Shown: piece after piece, positions 1 through 7,847 of the stretch
Numbering within the stretch: the first letter of the stretch is position 1
Layout: the number at the start of each line of letters is the position of its first letter
Assembly (NCBI RefSeq): GCF_016805305.1
Contig: NZ_JAERQN010000001.1
Location: 372,001 to 436,000, forward strand
Direction: 5' to 3'
Source: Falsiroseomonas ponticola
Lineage (GTDB): Bacteria > Pseudomonadota > Alphaproteobacteria > Acetobacterales > Acetobacteraceae
Length of the DNA stretch: 64,000 bases
Made by a program: the position numbers and the translations under genes
The notes under the pieces: generated by a model
Told to the model about the DNA's origin: nothing
The model's database searches: none
What the model saw: the letters and a program-made list of their open reading frames with translations, nothing else

Positions 1-290
1 CCGCAAGCAAAATACATCACGTTGAAGTCGTGTACGTGATCCAGGCCGATAGCCAGTTTCTGAATAAGGCCATTATCGCCACGGCCGAAATTTTGGATTT
101 GGCGCGCGAGCGATGTTTTGCCAATGCCTCGATTTCCGACTATCGCCAAATTCGCTCCCGACGCAAGCAGGGCGAGGAACGCTTCCGTGACCGGCTTCGC
201 TCGCCCTGCAAATCGCTCAATATCGCTTATTTCTTTTGCTGGCTGAAATGCATTTTCGATTTCGTGGAGAGTAGGGGTTGTACTTGACAT
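1..290 (-). CDS. P-loop NTPase (AAA/STAND-like), amino-terminal fragment running off the left edge
   Basis: Reading leftward from an ATG at 290, the frame is open for 96 codons to the window edge, so only the amino terminus is visible. Residues 28-31 include a Gly-Arg pair in the sequence ERFAGR, followed about 20 residues later by a hydrophobic strand and a Walker A loop, GNRGIGKTS, at residues 52-60. This order (F-x-G-R, short helix, P-loop) is usual in Orc1/STAND-type ATPases that are common in signalling and defence genes. A ribosome site, AAGAGG, lies at 301-306. Base composition is about 50 percent G+C, far below every other gene here, and codon use is mixed, which suggests horizontal transfer. 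The output domain is outside the window, so no function is assigned. Confidence 0.75.
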   Translation of the reverse strand, partial: MSSTTPTLHEIENAFQPAKEISDIERFAGRAKPVTEAFLALLASGANLAIVGNRGIGKTSLARQIQNFGRGDNGLIQKLAIGLDHVHDFNVMYFAC

Positions 291-424
291 TCCGTTCTAC
301 CCTCTTGAGAAATAGCCAAGATTGCCCGAAAAAAACTTAAATTCAGCCGATGATTTTCCGAGCGGCTACTAGCCTCGGGGTACAGTCAGTCTGACGGTAC
401 GGGCGATATGGTTACGACAGATCG

Positions 425-430
425 TATAAT
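425..430 (+). promoter_or_regulatory. possible -10 element (TATAAT)
   Basis: A perfect TATAAT stands at 425-430, about 100 bases before the DUF4096 gene, in the only A+T-richer intergenic stretch of the left end (291-533). No convincing -35 hexamer sits 16-18 bases upstream (GGCGAT is the best), so the call is tentative. Confidence 0.25.
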
Positions 431-533
431 GGGCGCAACGGTCTGCCCGGCACGCAGACGTGCTGCTTTTCGTTGATTATCAGACTATTTTCCTATACGC
501 TCCCTCGCTCCCTCCCCCCGCGAGGCCCTGCCC

Positions 534-1151
534 ATGCCCCCGCTCCCCTCCCCCCTCCACCGCACCACCCCCCACCCCTTCCGCCCCCTCACCGACGCCG
601 AATGGGCCGCCCTCGCCCCCCTCATCGCCCGCGCCGACCCCCGCGGCAGGCCAGCGCGGAACACCCGCCGCACCATGGATGCCATCTTCTGGGTCGCCTG
701 TTCCGCCGGCCCCTGGCGCGCCCTCCCGCCGGAATATGGCCCCGCCAATTCCGCCCATCGCCTGCTGGCCCGCCTGGCGCATAGCGGCGCGCTGGATCGG
801 CTGCTGGTCGCCGCCTCCCGCCACCCCATGGCCTTCGCATCCGCCAGAAGCCTGGAATGGCGGATCGTCCGCGCCTGGCGCCGCGCCGCGCGCATCCTGC
901 CCGTCACCAGCATGGCGCTGGTCCGTCGCCTCGGCATGCTCTCCGCCATGCCGGCGCCCCCCTGGTGCCTCCCCTATCCGGAGCTGGAGCCAGGCCTCAT
1001 GGAGCTTGTTAGGAAGATCTTCCGGACGCGCCGCGTGCCCACCCAGCCGGAGATCACGCTCCTCGCCCGCCTCCACCGCCTCATCGCCGGAAGGCCGGGG
1101 CTGTTCAGAACGACAGAACCCCCGGGCCTCGCGGCGCCGGGGGTTCGGTAG
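534..1151 (+). CDS. DUF4096 (IS5-type transposase N-terminal) domain protein without a transposase core
   Basis: 205 codons. Residues ~16-85 match the DUF4096 helix-turn-helix region that opens IS4/IS5-family transposases: a start like PLTDAEWAALAPLI, a conserved R-N-T-R-R-T-M-D-A-I-F-W stretch, then a W-R-x-L-P-x-E-Y element. The rest (residues ~90-200) has none of the DDE blocks (no D-G-T/S-x-x strand, no Y-x-x-x-K/R), and no terminal inverted repeats or target duplication are visible, so it is not an intact IS. It may be a remnant or a domesticated DNA-binding protein. Codon use is typical of the host (very high third-position G+C), unlike the fragment to its left, which argues for long residence. 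ATG at 534 is preceded by only weak ribosome-site sequence. Confidence 0.6.
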   Translation: MPPLPSPLHRTTPHPFRPLTDAEWAALAPLIARADPRGRPARNTRRTMDAIFWVACSAGPWRALPPEYGPANSAHRLLARLAHSGALDRLLVAASRHPMAFASARSLEWRIVRAWRRAARILPVTSMALVRRLGMLSAMPAPPWCLPYPELEPGLMELVRKIFRTRRVPTQPEITLLARLHRLIAGRPGLFRTTEPPGLAAPGVR

Positions 1152-1175
1152 ATGCTGAAGCCGGGGAATTTGTCC

Positions 1176-1198
1176 AAAAGGGCCGCGTTTCCGGCCCT
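1176..1198 (-). terminator. intrinsic terminator of the FYDLN gene
   Basis: On the minus strand a seven-base-pair stem AGGGCCG/CGGCCCT (1198-1192 with 1185-1179, six-base loop) is followed directly by four T residues (1179-1176). It lies just past the stop of the minus-strand FYDLN gene at 1233. Confidence 0.55.
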
Positions 1199-1232
1199 CA
1201 AGGTCCTAAAACCCCTAAAATCCGGGGAAGCC

Positions 1233-1556
1233 TTACGGCTCCTCCTCGCGGTCGGTCTCGACCTCGATCTCCTCGCCCAGCGCCTCGGCGTCGTCCTCCA
1301 GCTCGTCCGCGTCCTCGATCGCCTCCGCGTCGTCGTCCGCCTCGACCTCGACCCCCTCCTCGGCATCGACCTCCGCCGCCACGGCCCGCTTCTTCAGCCG
1401 CTCATCCGCCGCCGCCGCCGCGCGCTTCAGCCGCGGCTGTTCCGCCGGCTGCTCCGTGCCGCATTTCGGGCAGATCGCCGGCGCCCGGGTCAGGTCGTAG
1501 AACTTCGTGCCGCAGGCGACGCAGACGCGCTTCAATCCGAGTTCAGGCTTCGCCAT
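1233..1556 (-). CDS. TIGR02300 / FYDLN-acid family zinc-ribbon protein
   Basis: 107 codons from ATG 1556. The amino-terminal 40 residues carry the family signature: KPELGLKR, then [11 protein letters not shown] and C-P-K-C-G, i.e. two CxxC pairs (residues ~12-15 and ~29-32) able to bind one zinc. The remainder is a low-complexity tail with alternating Ala/Lys and then Glu/Asp-rich sequence, as in other family members. The function is unknown in the family. It is divergent from aroA, the usual alphaproteobacterial arrangement. A second ATG three codons upstream (1565) is possible; GAGG lies closer to that one, so the exact start is uncertain. Confidence 0.9.
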   Translation of the reverse strand: MAKPELGLKRVCVACGTKFYDLTRAPAICPKCGTEQPAEQPRLKRAAAAADERLKKRAVAAEVDAEEGVEVEADDDAEAIEDADELEDDAEALGEEIEVETDREEEP

Positions 1557-1682
1557 GGGGAACATCAGCCTCGTGTCAGGCCCGGGCATACCCCCTTCAT
1601 CAGGGCGCGGCCGGGGCGGAGGGGTGGTAGGGCGGGGTGCGCGCGATTGCCACTTCACGCCCTGCATGTCAAACGCCGCGTC

Positions 1683-3059
1683 ATGCAGGAACCCGCGCCC
1701 CACCACCACCAGGCCGCCCGGCCGCTCAAGGCGGCGGCGCCTTCCAGCCCGCTCCGGGGCACCATCACCGTGCCCGGCGACAAATCCATCAGCCACCGCG
1801 CCCTGATGTTCGGCGCGCTGGCCATCGGCACCACCGACATCACCGGCCTGCTGGAGGGTGAGGACGTGCTCCGCACCGCCGCCGCCATGCGCGCGCTCGG
1901 CGCCACGGTGGACAATCTGGGCCAGGGCCATTGGCGCGTCGCCGGCCGCGGCATCGGCGGCCTGGTGGAGCCCGCCGATGTGCTGGACATGGGCAATAGC
2001 GGCACCGCCGCCCGCCTGCTCTGCGGCCTGCTCGCCGGCCACCCCATCTTCGCGGTGATGACGGGCGATGCCTCGCTGCGGAAGCGCCCCATGAAGAGGG
2101 TGACGGACCCCCTCTCCGCCACCGGCGCCCGCTTCGCGACGCGCGCCGGCGGCCGCCTGCCGCTGGCGGTGGAGGGCGCGGCCGATCCCCTGCCCCTCGA
2201 CTACGCCGTGCCCGTCCCCTCCGCCCAGGTGAAGTCCGCCTGCCTCCTCGCCGGCCTCTGCGCCCGCGGCGTGACCCGCGTGACGGAGGTCGAGGCCACG
2301 CGCGACCACACGGAAAACATGCTCCGCCACTTCGGCGCCGTGGTCGATGTGCAGGAAGAAGGCCATGGCCGCATCATCGAACTCCGCGGCCAGCCGGAAC
2401 TCGTCGCCGCCCCGGTCGTGGTGCCCGGTGATCCCTCCTCCGCCGCCTTCCCCGCCATCGCCGCCCTGCTGGTCCCGGGGTCGGAGGTCACGATCCGGGG
2501 CGTCGGCATGAACCCGCTCCGCGCCGGCATCTTCCTCACGCTGCGGGAGATGGGCGCCGACATCACGGAGGCGAACCGCCGGGTGGAGGGGGGCGAGCCC
2601 GTGGCCGACCTCGTCATCCGCGCCTCCGCGCTCCGCGCCGTCGATGTGCCGGCCAGCCGCGCCCCCTCGATGATCGATGAATACCCCGTCCTCTCCGTCG
2701 CCGCCGCCATCGCCTCCGGCACCACCCGCATGCGCGGGCTGAAGGAGCTGCGGGTGAAGGAAAGCGATCGCCTGGCCGCCACCGCCGCCATGCTGGTCGC
2801 CAATGGCGCGCGGGTGGAGATCGAGGGCGATGACCTCATCGTCCACGGCACCGGCGGCCCGGTCGAGGGCGGCGGCCTGGTGGAGACCCACATGGACCAC
2901 CGCATCGCCATGTCCGCCCTCGTCATGGGCCTGGCGTCGAGGCGCCCCGTCACCGCCGACGACGCCGCCTTCATCGAGACGTCCTTCCCCGGTTTCGCCA
3001 GCCTTATCAATGGCCTGGCCGGCAACGGCGCCCCCGGCGGCCCGCTCTCCGCGCCATGA
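1683..3059 (+). CDS. aroA: 3-phosphoshikimate 1-carboxyvinyltransferase (EPSP synthase)
   Basis: 458 codons, normal family length. It transfers the enolpyruvyl group of PEP to shikimate-3-phosphate in the cytoplasmic chorismate pathway. The P-G-D-K-S-I-S-H-R shikimate-phosphate loop is at residues 31-39 (Lys34, Ser35, Arg39), the N-S-G-T-A-A-R PEP-loop is near residue 105, and K-E-S-D-R-L occurs near 360. ATG 1683 was chosen because upstream codons in the open frame are antisense to the FYDLN gene. The stop overlaps the start of cmk (ATGA at 3056-3059), so the two are translationally coupled and feed aromatic and nucleotide synthesis. Confidence 0.97.
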   Translation: MQEPAPHHHQAARPLKAAAPSSPLRGTITVPGDKSISHRALMFGALAIGTTDITGLLEGEDVLRTAAAMRALGATVDNLGQGHWRVAGRGIGGLVEPADVLDMGNSGTAARLLCGLLAGHPIFAVMTGDASLRKRPMKRVTDPLSATGARFATRAGGRLPLAVEGAADPLPLDYAVPVPSAQVKSACLLAGLCARGVTRVTEVEATRDHTENMLRHFGAVVDVQEEGHGRIIELRGQPELVAAPVVVPGDPSSAAFPAIAALLVPGSEVTIRGVGMNPLRAGIFLTLREMGADITEANRRVEGGEPVADLVIRASALRAVDVPASRAPSMIDEYPVLSVAAAIASGTTRMRGLKELRVKESDRLAATAAMLVANGARVEIEGDDLIVHGTGGPVEGGGLVETHMDHRIAMSALVMGLASRRPVTADDAAFIETSFPGFASLINGLAGNGAPGGPLSAP

Positions 3060-3712
3060 CCGCGCGGCCCCTCGTCATCGCCCCCCTTGTTGTTGCCGTG
3101 GATGGGCCCGCCGCCGCCGGCAAGGGCACGCTGGCGCGGCGGCTGGCGGCGGAGCTGGGGCTGCCCTACCTCGATACCGGCCTGCTCTACCGCGCCACCG
3201 GCCGCCGCGTGCTGGACCGGGGGCTCGACCCGCGTGACGCCGTGGCGGCGGAGGCCGAGGCCCGCGCCATGACGGCCGAGGACCTCTCCCGCACCGATCT
3301 CCGCGGCCCCGCCGCCGACATGGCCGCCAGCGCCGTCGCCGCCATCCCCGCGGTGCGCGCCGCGCTGCTCGACTGGCAGCGCCAGTTCGGCCGCCGCCAT
3401 GGCGCGGTGATGGATGGGCGGGACATCGGCACCGTCGTCTTCCCCGACGCCCCCATCAAGCTCTTCGTCACGGCAGGGGCGGAGGAGCGTGCCCGCCGCC
3501 GCTGGGCCGAACTCCACGCCCGCGGCGTGGCGGCGGATCTCGACCAGGTGGCGGCCGAGTTGCGGGCGCGGGACGCGCAGGATGCCGGCCGCAGCGTGGC
3601 GCCCATGAAGCCGGCCGAGGATGCGGCGGTGCTGGACACCACCGCGCTGGATGCCGAGGCCGCCTTCGCCGCCGCCCTGCTGCTGGTCCGCGCCCGGATG
3701 GCCGCGGCCTGA
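3056..3712 (+). CDS. cmk: cytidylate kinase
   Basis: 218 codons. It phosphorylates CMP/dCMP using ATP. The P-loop G-P-A-A-A-G-K-G-T is at residues 17-25, followed by Y-L-D-T-G-L-L-Y-R of the CMP-binding region, and [11 protein letters not shown] (residues ~121-131) of the family core. The LID-like stretch with E-E-R-A-R-R-R is near residue 145. It overlaps aroA by four bases and precedes rpsA, the conserved aroA-cmk-rpsA order of many proteobacteria. Confidence 0.96.
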   Translation: MTARPLVIAPLVVAVDGPAAAGKGTLARRLAAELGLPYLDTGLLYRATGRRVLDRGLDPRDAVAAEAEARAMTAEDLSRTDLRGPAADMAASAVAAIPAVRAALLDWQRQFGRRHGAVMDGRDIGTVVFPDAPIKLFVTAGAEERARRRWAELHARGVAADLDQVAAELRARDAQDAGRSVAPMKPAEDAAVLDTTALDAEAAFAAALLLVRARMAAA

Positions 3713-3738
3713 TGCGGCGCTGCACAAGGGATTCACCC

Positions 3739-3768
3739 TTGACTCTCGTAAGCCCCGGGGCGTAGGCG
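3739..3768 (+). promoter_or_regulatory. candidate promoter for rpsA
   Basis: TTGACT (3739-3744) and TAGGCG (3763-3768) are separated by 18 bases, just after cmk. The -35 matches consensus at five of six positions while the -10 is poor. The 318-base gap between cmk and rpsA (3713-4030) otherwise has no gene; this site and the hairpin at 3989-4009 are the only structures I can support in it. Confidence 0.35.
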
Positions 3769-3988
3769 AGGGTCGAACCGCGCTGCCCCTCCGGGGACCC
3801 CGCGGTGCCCATGCCATCGCGGAAGGGGAGCCAGGGGGGCGCGCTCAGCGTCCCGCTGTTCACCGCATTGGCCGGGGCCGGCATCGGCGGACCGTTATCC
3901 CGTCATCAGACTGTGGGCCGCGCGGATCCAGGGGACCGATGCCGGCCAGGTCGTGCCCGTGGCGGCTCGCCGCGGGGGCGCATACCCC

Positions 3989-4009
3989 ATGCCCCGCCCC
4001 GCGGGGCAT
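3989..4009 (+). promoter_or_regulatory. rpsA leader hairpin
   Basis: A perfect nine-base-pair stem, ATGCCCCGC/GCGGGGCAT, with a three-base CCC loop ends 21 bases before the rpsA start codon. There is no T-run after it, so it is not an intrinsic terminator. Its position next to the initiation region suits a structure that controls S1 translation; that role is inferred. Confidence 0.5.
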
Positions 4010-4030
4010 CGACCGGGAAACATCTGCTAC

Positions 4031-5746
4031 ATGGCAACCGCCAACACCCTCGCCACCGATGCCGGCGAGGACTTCGCCGCCCTCCTCGACGCGACGCTGG
4101 GCGAGAACTCTTCCTTCCACGGCTCCGTCATCACCGGGAAGGTCATCCGCGTCGACGATGACTTCGCCGTGGTCGATGTCGGCCTGAAGTCGGAAGGCCG
4201 CGTCCCCCTCAAGGAGTTCGCGCCCCAGGGTGCGAAGCCCGAGGTCAAGGTCGGCGACGTCATCGAGCTCTTCGTCGAGCGCTACGAGGACCGCGACGGC
4301 TCCATCATCCTGTCGCGTGAGAAGGCGCGGCGCGAGGAAGCCTGGACGAACCTCGAGAAGTCCTTCACCGCCCAGCAGCGCGTGAACGGCGTGATCTTCG
4401 GCCGCGTGAAGGGTGGCTTCACCGTCGACCTCGGCGGCGCCGTGGCCTTCCTGCCCGGCTCCCAGGTCGACATCCGCCCCGTCCGCGACGTGACCCCCCT
4501 GATGGGCAGCCCGCAGCCGTTTCAGATCCTCAAGATGGACCGCGCCCGCGGCAACATCGTCGTCAGCCGCCGCGCGGTGCTGGAGGAGACGCGCGCCGAG
4601 CAGCGCAGCGAGCTCATCCAGGGCCTCAAGGAAGGCATGGTGCTCGACGGCGTGGTCAAGAACATCACCGACTACGGTGCGTTCGTGGACCTCGGCGGCG
4701 TGGACGGCCTGCTGCACGTCACGGACATCGCCTGGCGCCGCATCAACCACCCGAGCGAGGCCCTCACCATCGGCCAGCAGGTCAAGGTGCAGGTCATCCG
4801 CTTCAACCCGGAGACGCAGCGCATCAGCCTCGGCATGAAGCAGCTGATGGCCGATCCCTGGGATGGCGTGGCGATCAAGTACCCGGTCAACGGCAAGTTC
4901 TCCGGCCGCGTCACGAACATCACGGACTACGGCGCCTTCGTGGAGCTGGAGCCGGGTGTCGAGGGCCTCGTGCACGTCAGCGAGATGTCCTGGACCAAGA
5001 AGAACGTGCACCCCGGCAAGATCGTCGCCACCTCGCAGGAGGTGGACGTCATGATCCTGGACGTGGACGGCCCGAAGCGCCGCATCTCGCTCGGCCTGAA
5101 GCAGGCCCAGGGCAACCCGTGGGAGCTGTTCGCCGAGGCCAACCCGCCCGGCACGGTGATCGAGGGCGAGATCCGCAACATCACCGAGTTCGGCCTCTTC
5201 GTCGGCCTCGGCCCGGACCTGGACGGCATGGTGCACATGTCCGACCTGAGCTGGGACGTCCCCGGCGAGCAGGCGATGACCGCCTACCGCAAGGGCGACA
5301 ACGTCAAGGCCAAGGTCCTCGACGTGGATGTGGAGAAGGAGCGCATCTCGCTCGGCGTCAAGCAGCTCCAGGCCGACCCGGCCGCCGAGGTGCTGGACCG
5401 CATCCGCAAGGGCGACGTCGTCACCTGCATCGTCACCAAGATCGAGCCGAACGGCATCGAGGTGAAGGTCGATGAGGTGCTGACGGGCTTCATCCGCCGC
5501 GCCGAACTGGCCCGCGACCGTGGCGACCAGCGCCCCGACCGTTTCGCCGTGGGCGAGAAGGTCGATGCGAAGATCACCGCCGTCGACCGCGCCGGCCGCC
5601 GCCTGGCCCTGACCATCAAGGGCAAGGAAGTGGAGGAGGAGCGCGAGGCGATGAAGGAGTTCGGCTCCACCGACAGCGGTGCCTCGCTGGGCGACATCCT
5701 GGGCGCGGCCATCCGCCGCCGCAACCAGAGCGCCTCCGACGAGTAA
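4031..5746 (+). CDS. rpsA: 30S ribosomal protein S1
   Basis: 571 codons with six S1/OB-fold repeats, the usual size. Repeats begin near residues 34 (G-S-V-I-T-G-K-V), 120, 205 (G-M-V-L-D-G-V-V-K-N-I-T-D-Y-G-A-F-V), 290, 377 and 464; repeats 3-5 show the canonical D-Y-G-A-F-V and L-V-H-V-S-E-M motifs. It binds mRNA at the 30S platform and melts structured leaders. ATG 4031 gives the standard start MATAN. It is followed after seven bases by the DUF218 gene. Confidence 0.98.
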   Translation: MATANTLATDAGEDFAALLDATLGENSSFHGSVITGKVIRVDDDFAVVDVGLKSEGRVPLKEFAPQGAKPEVKVGDVIELFVERYEDRDGSIILSREKARREEAWTNLEKSFTAQQRVNGVIFGRVKGGFTVDLGGAVAFLPGSQVDIRPVRDVTPLMGSPQPFQILKMDRARGNIVVSRRAVLEETRAEQRSELIQGLKEGMVLDGVVKNITDYGAFVDLGGVDGLLHVTDIAWRRINHPSEALTIGQQVKVQVIRFNPETQRISLGMKQLMADPWDGVAIKYPVNGKFSGRVTNITDYGAFVELEPGVEGLVHVSEMSWTKKNVHPGKIVATSQEVDVMILDVDGPKRRISLGLKQAQGNPWELFAEANPPGTVIEGEIRNITEFGLFVGLGPDLDGMVHMSDLSWDVPGEQAMTAYRKGDNVKAKVLDVDVEKERISLGVKQLQADPAAEVLDRIRKGDVVTCIVTKIEPNGIEVKVDEVLTGFIRRAELARDRGDQRPDRFAVGEKVDAKITAVDRAGRRLALTIKGKEVEEEREAMKEFGSTDSGASLGDILGAAIRRRNQSASDE

Positions 5747-5753
5747 GGCGTGC

Positions 5754-6365
5754 GTGCACGAGGCGGGCGAAGTCGCCCGCCTCGGCGATCCGGGCGAGGT
5801 CGCCCGGATCGAGCGTGACCACTGCCTGGACCATCCGGCAGAAGCGGCCGACCTGGCCATCGTCTTCGGCAACCGCATCGCGGTGGCCGGGATGGCCCAG
5901 GCGGCCGCTTCGCTGTTTCTCGAGCGCCACGTCCCGCGCCTGCTGGTGACGGGGGGCGCCACCCCCGGTGGCCCGGCCACGGAGGCCGGCGTGATCGCCG
6001 ACGCCATCGTCGCGCTCGGCGTGCCGCGGGACGCGCTGATCCTGGAACACCAGGCCACCCACACCGGGGAGAACGTGACCCTCTCCCTCCCCCTGCTCGC
6101 CGCAGCCGGGCTGCTCGCCGCGCGGCGCGTCTTCTGCATCGGCCTCTTCTGCACCGGCCGCCGCTACGCCATGACCTTGCACCGCCACTGGCCGGCGCCC
6201 GCGAAGCGCTGCCGCGCGGTGGAGTACGGCCCCGTCCGCCGCGGCGCCTGGCACCTCGACCCGCGGGCGCGCGCGCGCGTGCTGGGGGAGGTCGCGAAAG
6301 TCCCGCGCTATCTGGCCGCGGGCCACATTGCGGAGTGGCCGCCGCCGCCGCCTGCGCCTATCTGA
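5754..6365 (+). CDS. YdcF/SanA-type DUF218 protein
   Basis: About 203 codons from a GTG at 5754 directly after rpsA. The DUF218 fold is indicated by an L-A-I-V-F-G-N strand near residue 28, the phosphate-type loop L-L-V-T-G-G-A-T (residues ~57-64), an E-x-x-x-x-x-x-x-x-x-x-x-G-V-P segment, and E-H-Q-A-T-H-T-G-E-N-V (residues ~93-103), where Asn and Glu are the family hallmark. Family members are linked to cell-envelope processes but the substrate is not known. No transmembrane anchor is present, unlike SanA or ElyC. Its 3-prime end overlaps the sppA reading frame upstream region, and sppA starts five bases later. Confidence 0.8.
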   Translation: MHEAGEVARLGDPGEVARIERDHCLDHPAEAADLAIVFGNRIAVAGMAQAAASLFLERHVPRLLVTGGATPGGPATEAGVIADAIVALGVPRDALILEHQATHTGENVTLSLPLLAAAGLLAARRVFCIGLFCTGRRYAMTLHRHWPAPAKRCRAVEYGPVRRGAWHLDPRARARVLGEVAKVPRYLAAGHIAEWPPPPPAPI

Positions 6366-6370
6366 GGGCC

Positions 6371-7288
6371 ATGCCCCTCGATGCCGATCTCCTCCTCGAC
6401 CGCCGTCGCCTGAAGCGGCGCCTCTCCCTCTGGCGCGCGCTCGCGGTGGTCGCCATCGCGGCCGTGGCCGTCGCCGCCACCTGGCAGCCGGATCTGCGCG
6501 CGGCCATCACCGGCTCCACCGGCCCGCACCTCGCCCGCCTCACCCTGCAGGGCTTCATCGGCGATGACCGCAAGCTGCTGGAGGGGCTGGACCGCGCGCG
6601 GCGCGACGCCTCCGTCCGCGGCGTCATCGTCGCGATCGACAGCCCCGGCGGCAGCGTGGCGGGGGGCGAGGGCCTCTACCGCGCCCTCACCCGCATCGCC
6701 GCCGACAAGCCCGTGGTCGCCGTCATGGGCGGTACCGCGGCCTCCGCCGGCTACATGGTGGCCCTCCCCGCCGCCCGGATCTTCGCGCGGGAGGCGACGG
6801 TCACCGGCTCGATCGGCGTCATCCTGCAGAACTTCGAGGCGACGGAGCTGATGGCGCGCCTCGGCGTGCGGGCGGAGACCGTCGCCTCCGGCGTCTTCAA
6901 GGACCAGCCGAGCCCCTTCCGCCCGCTGACGGAGGAAGGCCGCGCCGAACTCAACCGCGTGGTGCTCGACCTCTACGAGCAGTTCGTCGGCATGGTCGTG
7001 GCTGGAAGGCGGCTGGAGCCGATGCATGTCCGCGCGCTCGCCGATGGCCGCATCTTCACCGGCCGCCAGGCCCTCAGCCTCGGCCTGATCGACGCCATCG
7101 GCGGCGAGCCCGAGGCGCGGGAATGGCTGGCGGCGGAGCGGGAGATCCCGGCCAACCTCCCCGTCCGGGAGATCGAGACGCGGTCCTTCACGGAAAGGAC
7201 CTTCGGGGCGGTTGTCGGGGCCTTCACGAAAGGCCTTGTGAATGAATGGCTTGGCGTTGACCGCGTGCGCGCGCTTTGGCAGCCTTGA
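6371..7288 (+). CDS. sppA: signal peptide peptidase, S49 family
   Basis: 305 codons. A positively charged start (RRRLKRR) and a hydrophobic segment at residues ~17-36 form a signal anchor. The S49 core follows: I-D-S-P-G-G-S at residues ~90-96 and the nucleophile block G-G-T-A-A-S-A-G-Y near residue 120, with G-S-I-G-V-I after it. It is the short, single-domain form that cuts signal-peptide remnants in the membrane. GAGGGCC precedes ATG 6371, which is preferred over the longer frame beginning at 6335. ihfB follows 31 bases later. Confidence 0.92.
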   Translation: MPLDADLLLDRRRLKRRLSLWRALAVVAIAAVAVAATWQPDLRAAITGSTGPHLARLTLQGFIGDDRKLLEGLDRARRDASVRGVIVAIDSPGGSVAGGEGLYRALTRIAADKPVVAVMGGTAASAGYMVALPAARIFAREATVTGSIGVILQNFEATELMARLGVRAETVASGVFKDQPSPFRPLTEEGRAELNRVVLDLYEQFVGMVVAGRRLEPMHVRALADGRIFTGRQALSLGLIDAIGGEPEAREWLAAEREIPANLPVREIETRSFTERTFGAVVGAFTKGLVNEWLGVDRVRALWQP

Positions 7289-7319
7289 GCGCAACGAGGG
7301 AGAAGGCTGCAGGGTTGCC

Positions 7320-7655
7320 ATGACCCGGTCCGAACTGATCACCCAGCTGGCCGCGGCCAACCCGCATCTGCGCCAGCCCGATGTCGAGCTGATCGTCACC
7401 ACGATCTTCGACGAGATCATCACCGCGCTCGCGCGCGGCGATCGCGTGGAACTGCGCGGCTTCGGCGCCTTCTCCACCAAGCGCCGGGACCCCCGCACCG
7501 GCCGCAACCCCCGCACCGGCACCGCCGTGGCGGTGGACGGCAAGGCCGTGCCCTACTTCAAGCCGGGGAAGGAGCTGCGGGAGCGCGTGAATGGCGGCCC
7601 GCTGCAGGAACCCCCGCGCAAGACCCGCGCCGCCCCCGCCACCGCCAAGGCCTGA
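7320..7655 (+). CDS. ihfB: integration host factor subunit beta (HU/IHF family)
   Basis: 111 codons. The DNABII fold is clear: M-T-R-S-E-L-I at the start, the helix-helix region, then V-E-L-R-G-F-G-A-F at residues ~41-49, and the β-arm [13 protein letters not shown] containing the intercalating Pro, ending in [10 protein letters not shown] Pro/Ala-rich basic tail of about 18 residues extends beyond the E. coli form. It follows rpsA-(DUF218)-sppA, the conserved rpsA/sppA/ihfB neighbourhood. The 190-base gap to the next gene (7656-7847) contains a seven-base-pair stem TCCCGGC/GCCGGGA at 7727-7745 with a T-rich stretch beginning some 17 bases later. Confidence 0.95.
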   Translation: MTRSELITQLAAANPHLRQPDVELIVTTIFDEIITALARGDRVELRGFGAFSTKRRDPRTGRNPRTGTAVAVDGKAVPYFKPGKELRERVNGGPLQEPPRKTRAAPATAKA

Positions 7656-7847
7656 CCGCGCAGCCCCGCGCCGCAACGAATCGCCTGGATTTTGTTCTTG
7701 AAATGTTCGCGGAATTAGGATTAGTTTCCCGGCACACCGCCGGGAGATTCCGGAATGTTGTTTTTTCCGTCCGATCCGCGAGGATTCGATTGTTTCGGTT
7801 GCACGCCCCCCTCTAGCCTCCCCTCCCGCGTGTGGGGAGGAACCTCC

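Noticed and set aside
460..1158. Pro-rich 232-codon and overlapping antisense frames around the DUF4096 gene
   Set aside because: Only the frame beginning at 534 shows family similarity; the others are compositional.
1557..2900. Upstream extension of the FYDLN frame to 555 codons
   Set aside because: It runs antisense to aroA; FYDLN similarity starts at ATG 1556.
3860..6154. 764-codon minus-strand frame opposite rpsA
   Set aside because: Low-complexity Asp/Val/Leu/His sequence mirrors the S1 repeats; no motif or ribosome site.
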